NCBI GenBank assembly: GCA_015501595.1 | Contig: JADNRX010000155.1 | Location: 56,954 to 120,953, forward strand | Length of the DNA stretch: 64,000 nucleotides | From: Hymenopellis radicata | Lineage: Eukaryota; Basidiomycota; Agaricomycetes; Agaricales; Physalacriaceae | Direction: 5' to 3' | In this document: positions 60,674-64,000 of the stretch, in pieces | Layout of the letters: each line of letters opens with the position of its first letter | How positions within the stretch are numbered: the first letter of the stretch is position 1 | The notes under the pieces: generated by a model | Told to the model about the DNA's origin: nothing | Database searches by the model: none | Seen by the model: only the letters and a program-made list of their open reading frames with translations | Position numbers and translations under genes: made by a program

Positions 60674-60702
60674 TGACATTTTGGGTGATTGACAGGGGTC
60701 CT
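60674..60702 (-). repeat. Right terminal inverted repeat
   Basis: 29 bp, reverse complement identical to 52437-52465. Confidence 0.9.
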
Positions 60703-60710
60703 TTTTTCGC
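60703..60710. repeat. Target-site duplication, right (TTTTTCGC)
   Basis: Perfect match to 52429-52436. Confidence 0.85.
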
Positions 60711-61405
60711 CCCATCACCATCACCCATCACCACCGGGGATAAAGGGCCTTCCCTGTGCCTGTGTCATAATAATTACCATCGGTGTACACTCGGACCCCT
60801 CGGCGACAGAGACACTGTGCGCTTGAAAGCATTCTGAAAACGAACATGAACGTGAACGGACAAGACAGAGACAATACTCTTGTCGCACTTGACAACGACA
60901 GGGTATAGAGCGGAGGCACGTGGCCCATGCTTCGTTAACAATTTGACACGCGGAGCGATCGCGTAACCTTTTATACCGTACTGTGGCGTAAGGACAAGTT
61001 GCACTCTTCGGTAGCTGGGAATGTAGCTATATCAGTTCATCTCTCCATCCAGACCCAACATCGACAACATCATCGTGCCCTAAACGTATAGGATGACTAT
61101 CATTAAAACAGGTCCGGTATTCTTGAATGCAGTAATCGTGCGGAAGACAGACCGTATTTGTGGAACGATGACATTGGGCATGAAAGGTGTATACATAGCT
61201 CTAATATCAATGACATCCAGCCGCACCTCAAGCTGAACACCACGCTGTCCAATTAAGCTGGATAAACACAGCATCCACAGTGTCTTCCCCGAGCAAGATA
61301 ACTCACTACCAGTGTCTCATAACTTCTACGGCCGCACCTGGATCCTGATTAAAAAAACCAATGTCTAAGAACGCCCGCAATCGGCCACGGTGCTTGCAAA
61401 CAGTT
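60711..61405. other. No feature seen
   Basis: Only short frames; a 'catcacc' microrepeat at about 60713-60733. Confidence 0.4.
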
Positions 61406-61468
61406 GCATTGACTGGGAAAAGTATTGAACCCGGACACCAGACGCCTCAGCTAGCTGTTGAGCTACGA
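61406..61468 (-). repeat. tRNA-like pseudogene
   Basis: Minus strand A-box-like TAGCTCAACAGCTAG and B-box-like GGGTTCAATAC; no full cloverleaf. Confidence 0.5.
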
Positions 61469-61805
61469 AGGATCAGAACGAGATGAGCGATTGAGCAGAC
61501 GTGGCAGGCGTATTGTCAATTATTGTACATGTTCCGTCATTGTGTTCGAAGAGTTTTGCGGTCATCCGACCTGCGCGATAACGGATCGGTTTTGTGCACG
61601 GGGTTCTGCGACTGACGTGAGGAAAGTCATGCGCGCAGGAAGAGGGAGAGGTGTATTACCCTTCGACTCGGAATTAGAGGAAGAGAAGACGTCTGCATCC
61701 TTGGACTTACGAACAGGCCCGTCGGAGGTAAGTACCAGCGTAGCTCGGCTCCGCTTCTGCATTCGGGATCTATCGAATATGAACACGACATCATGGCCGT
61801 CTCCT

Positions 61806-61866
61806 GCAGACGTTTAACTCAGCTGGTAAGCGTCGTGCTCTGCAATTGGTCTCGAGTCGCAAGTTT
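61806..61866 (+). repeat. tRNA-like (Ala-like) SINE head
   Basis: AACTCAGCTGGTAAGCGTC (A box), a CTCTGCAA loop (TGC anticodon position) and GGTCTCGAGTCGC (B-box-like) in the correct order and spacing; the acceptor stem is degraded. It shares 'ctcagctggtaagc' with 62886 and 63136. Confidence 0.55.
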
Positions 61867-63984
61867 TTAGCGAGTGTGCATTTTCCTTGATATTCTTTGA
61901 CCAACAGCCAAAGACGGCAACACAGGGGTCATTCATTCCAATTCGTTTCCCGTCCGTAATGGGTCGTAGTAGTAGCGAGCGAGAAAATAGAGATCACTGG
62001 TGGGTCGGTCAGGATAACGGACTGTTTGATGCCCATACTCGTTTGGGCCTTTGGGCGCACGCGCGTATCCACAGCAGTCGTGGATTGGTGCCTCTCTTCC
62101 GGCTTGAGCTTCCCGACGCGACATGCCAGTGGATGCGTGTCTCAGGAGCCTATAAGATTCACGACCGACATTTTAGTCCTGTGTTGGCATGCCAAATGTG
62201 CCTATAAAAAGACAAGAGGACAACACGAGGACCACAGCACGGTCAGCCGTTAGGCTACACCGGACTGTGAGCAAGGAGTGACTCGCACCTCATGGTAGTG
62301 CTTGAATCATAAATGTTCCTACCTGGGAGATCATGAGGACGTCCATACCAAGAGTACGAGATTAGAGTTGTGTCACAACGTGAGAGGAGTGCGAAGAAGA
62401 CGCCATGGCAGCAATGGTACCTGCTTGTGATGAGAAAAAAGATTCACGAGATGGCAGTAACCCTCAGTCAGCCGTTAGACTATACTGACACAAGATCCTA
62501 TGGTACATAGAGATCCACTACGCACTCTTGAAGACTCGAAAGGCCAAACCCATAGGAGGAGAAGATGCCAGGCTGCTCTTCCATTCATAGTCTACGGTCC
62601 GTGATTCCGGAACTGGGCGTAGCACTGGAGAGAGGGGCGCGTTGTGTGAAGGAAACGATATGCCAGCAGCCAGCAGGGTTCGTCGAGGATTCTGAAGGGT
62701 GCAGGTTTGTCCATGGAGCGGCCCCTTGTGGAGAAACATGTATCCAATACAGCAATGCAACCGTCCTTTCCTAAAGTACTGTAAGCAATCTAGTCTCCGT
62801 TTAGCTGGGACCCACACACGCCCACACCGTAGTCGGACCTGAAATTGACTGACTCTCGATGTTGAGCCGTGGACACATATCACAGCTGGTAAGCGTCCCG
62901 CATATTCTTGCTGAGGGAGTTCATATTTTTGTTAGAGCACTGGACCTTGGCTCGTTCCTAAAAACTGTTGAGTTTGGCATCTTTTTTATTACCGGTGCCG
63001 TCTCCCAGGCCACTTGCGTGTACGACTAATAGCCTTCCATATCCAATAGAGCCCAAAAGACGCGAACCAGCCACGCTTCGAAAGCAGCACTTTTGCCAGT
63101 CCAGACGTCAGGGTTGGCGTATGTAGATGTGTACCTCAGCTGGTAAGCATCCGTATGCAAACGTCCTTCACTATCCTTTTACTTCGGCGCTTATCGAGCG
63201 AGTTAGGCCCTCGAGCTCAAGATGTGCCAGAGGTCCATTGCAGGCGGCGCCAGCTCATCCCGCGGCACGTAAGAATCAAAGCCAAGTCAAGATCGGTATC
63301 CAAATTGAACTGTCTGCGTTCAATAAAGAATGGGAGAATGACGGTAGGAAGAAAGACTGATAGCAAAGAGATCACTGGTGGCTGTGTTGGATTGCCACCC
63401 CCTATCCACGTTCTCCTCCTGTGCCCACACAACGGGCGCGACGTGGACTCGTATCTTAGCTGATGAGCATCCATACATTAATAAGATTGTCAAATGATTG
63501 AAGGAGACGCAATAGGCCGTGGAGGGAGAAAGTGTTCGCGTCGGCAACGCCGCCATCGTCCGTGCGGTCTTCTGGTCGGACAAAGAAGGAACTAGTAGCT
63601 GCGTCTCCGTGGACGCATATCTCAGTCAATACGCGTCCAGCATGACCGACCTTTCGCGTCTGGGTTTTTTTTTTGTGAGGGTGGCTTGGAACCATCTTAC
63701 TCCGTCTCGCCAGCGTGTCCGTCAACTCGGAATCTTAGTTCCTACCCCAGTAATTCATCCGGGACGTCCATGCCAAGAGTACAAGGTTAGAGTTGTGTCA
63801 CAAGAAGTGCAGGATAGTGCTCAGTCTCTCTGTTGGAATCCCTCCCTTACACGAGTCCATCCCTGGCTGTCATCCCTTCAACTCGAAGTAGTACCGCGGG
63901 AGAGCCTGGGAGGATAGGCGCTGACACCACTAGATGGAAAAAGGAGGCAAATTCCTCATCACTGTCCAAGACAATCCAGCTAGC
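61867..63984. repeat. Cluster of SINE-like repeat copies, no protein gene
   Basis: The A-box-like motif recurs at about 62880 ('cacagctggtaagcgtcc'), 63133 ('ctcagctggtaagcatcc'), 63456 ('cttagctgatgagcatcc') and 63620 ('ctcagtcaatacgcgtcc'). It is usually preceded by 'gtggac.catat'. The block 'agagatcactggtgg' occurs at 61989 and 63368. 'cagccgttag(g/a)cta' occurs at about 62245 and 62470. Open frames here are short and lack recognisable domains. Confidence 0.55.
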
Positions 63985-64000
63985 TCTTAAACTACACCGG

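Larger units (their letters stand above)
52437..60702 (-). mobile_element. 8.27-kb DNA transposon encoding a Ulp1-transposase fusion
   Basis: Terminal inverted repeats of 29 bp start AGGACCCCTGTCAATCACCC at 52437 and mirror it at 60702, identical over their whole length. A perfect 8-bp duplication TTTTTCGC flanks the element. Subterminal regions at both ends are rich in TTTTTTCCGCAC. It carries one long multi-exon gene (52660-58586, minus strand) and, upstream of that gene, a truncated tyrosine-recombinase retrotransposon and a duplicated block. An 8-bp duplication with a Ulp1-containing transposase is reminiscent of Zisupton-type (KDZ) elements, but P-like is also possible. Confidence 0.88.

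Overview
This 64-kb window looks like nuclear DNA of a filamentous basidiomycete (Agaricomycetes type). The evidence is many short spliceosomal introns (about 48-60 nt, GT..AG, one GC..AG), tRNA-Ala genes with 8-nt introns, families common in mushroom genomes (F-box-like paralogues, RNase H1 N-terminal/viroplasmin-like proteins, a transmembrane aspartic protease, a GT61 glycosyltransferase, KDZ-type transposase fragments) and a dense load of nested transposons. All calls were made by eye; no similarity search was run.

Layout. 0-2.5 kb: decayed KDZ transposase fragment and tRNA-like pseudogenes. 3-8.4 kb: four host-type genes (a small basic protein, two RNase H1-N-like proteins, a large acidic nuclear-type protein). 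9-14.2 kb: a seven-exon gene split by a 3.4-kb inverted-repeat transposon with a perfect 8-bp target duplication; removing it restores an open 461-codon model. 15.1-20.5 kb: a divergently transcribed conserved gene with a frameshift, a DUF262 remnant and two tandem F-box-like paralogues. 21.1-28.5 kb: a TPX2-type spindle protein, a non-LTR retrotransposon remnant and a membrane aspartic protease.

29.1-42.4 kb: two divergent tRNA-Ala genes, then two tyrosine-recombinase retrotransposons (DIRS/Ngaro type) joined head to tail with no base between them. Both have split direct repeats in the order A1-ORFs-B1-A2-B2. The second carries a 1.75-kb solo-LTR-like insertion. 42.5-47.4 kb: two non-autonomous inverted-repeat elements with perfect 8-bp target duplications, one containing a further inverted-repeat element. 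48.2-52 kb: an intact BAHD-type acyltransferase and a GT61 glycosyltransferase with an apparent 1-nt frameshift. 52.4-60.7 kb: an 8.27-kb DNA transposon with matching terminal inverted repeats and a perfect 8-bp target duplication. It encodes one multi-exon protein that joins a Ulp1-type cysteine protease to a DDE-like transposase, and it contains a truncated third tyrosine-recombinase element. 60.7-64 kb: no convincing protein gene, but a dispersed tRNA-like (SINE-like) repeat family.

The best candidates for something undescribed are the Ulp1-transposase element; the tyrosine-recombinase retrotransposons, whose A repeats hold three hairpins kept by compensatory changes and followed by splice-donor-like sites; and the exact head-to-tail junctions of these elements.
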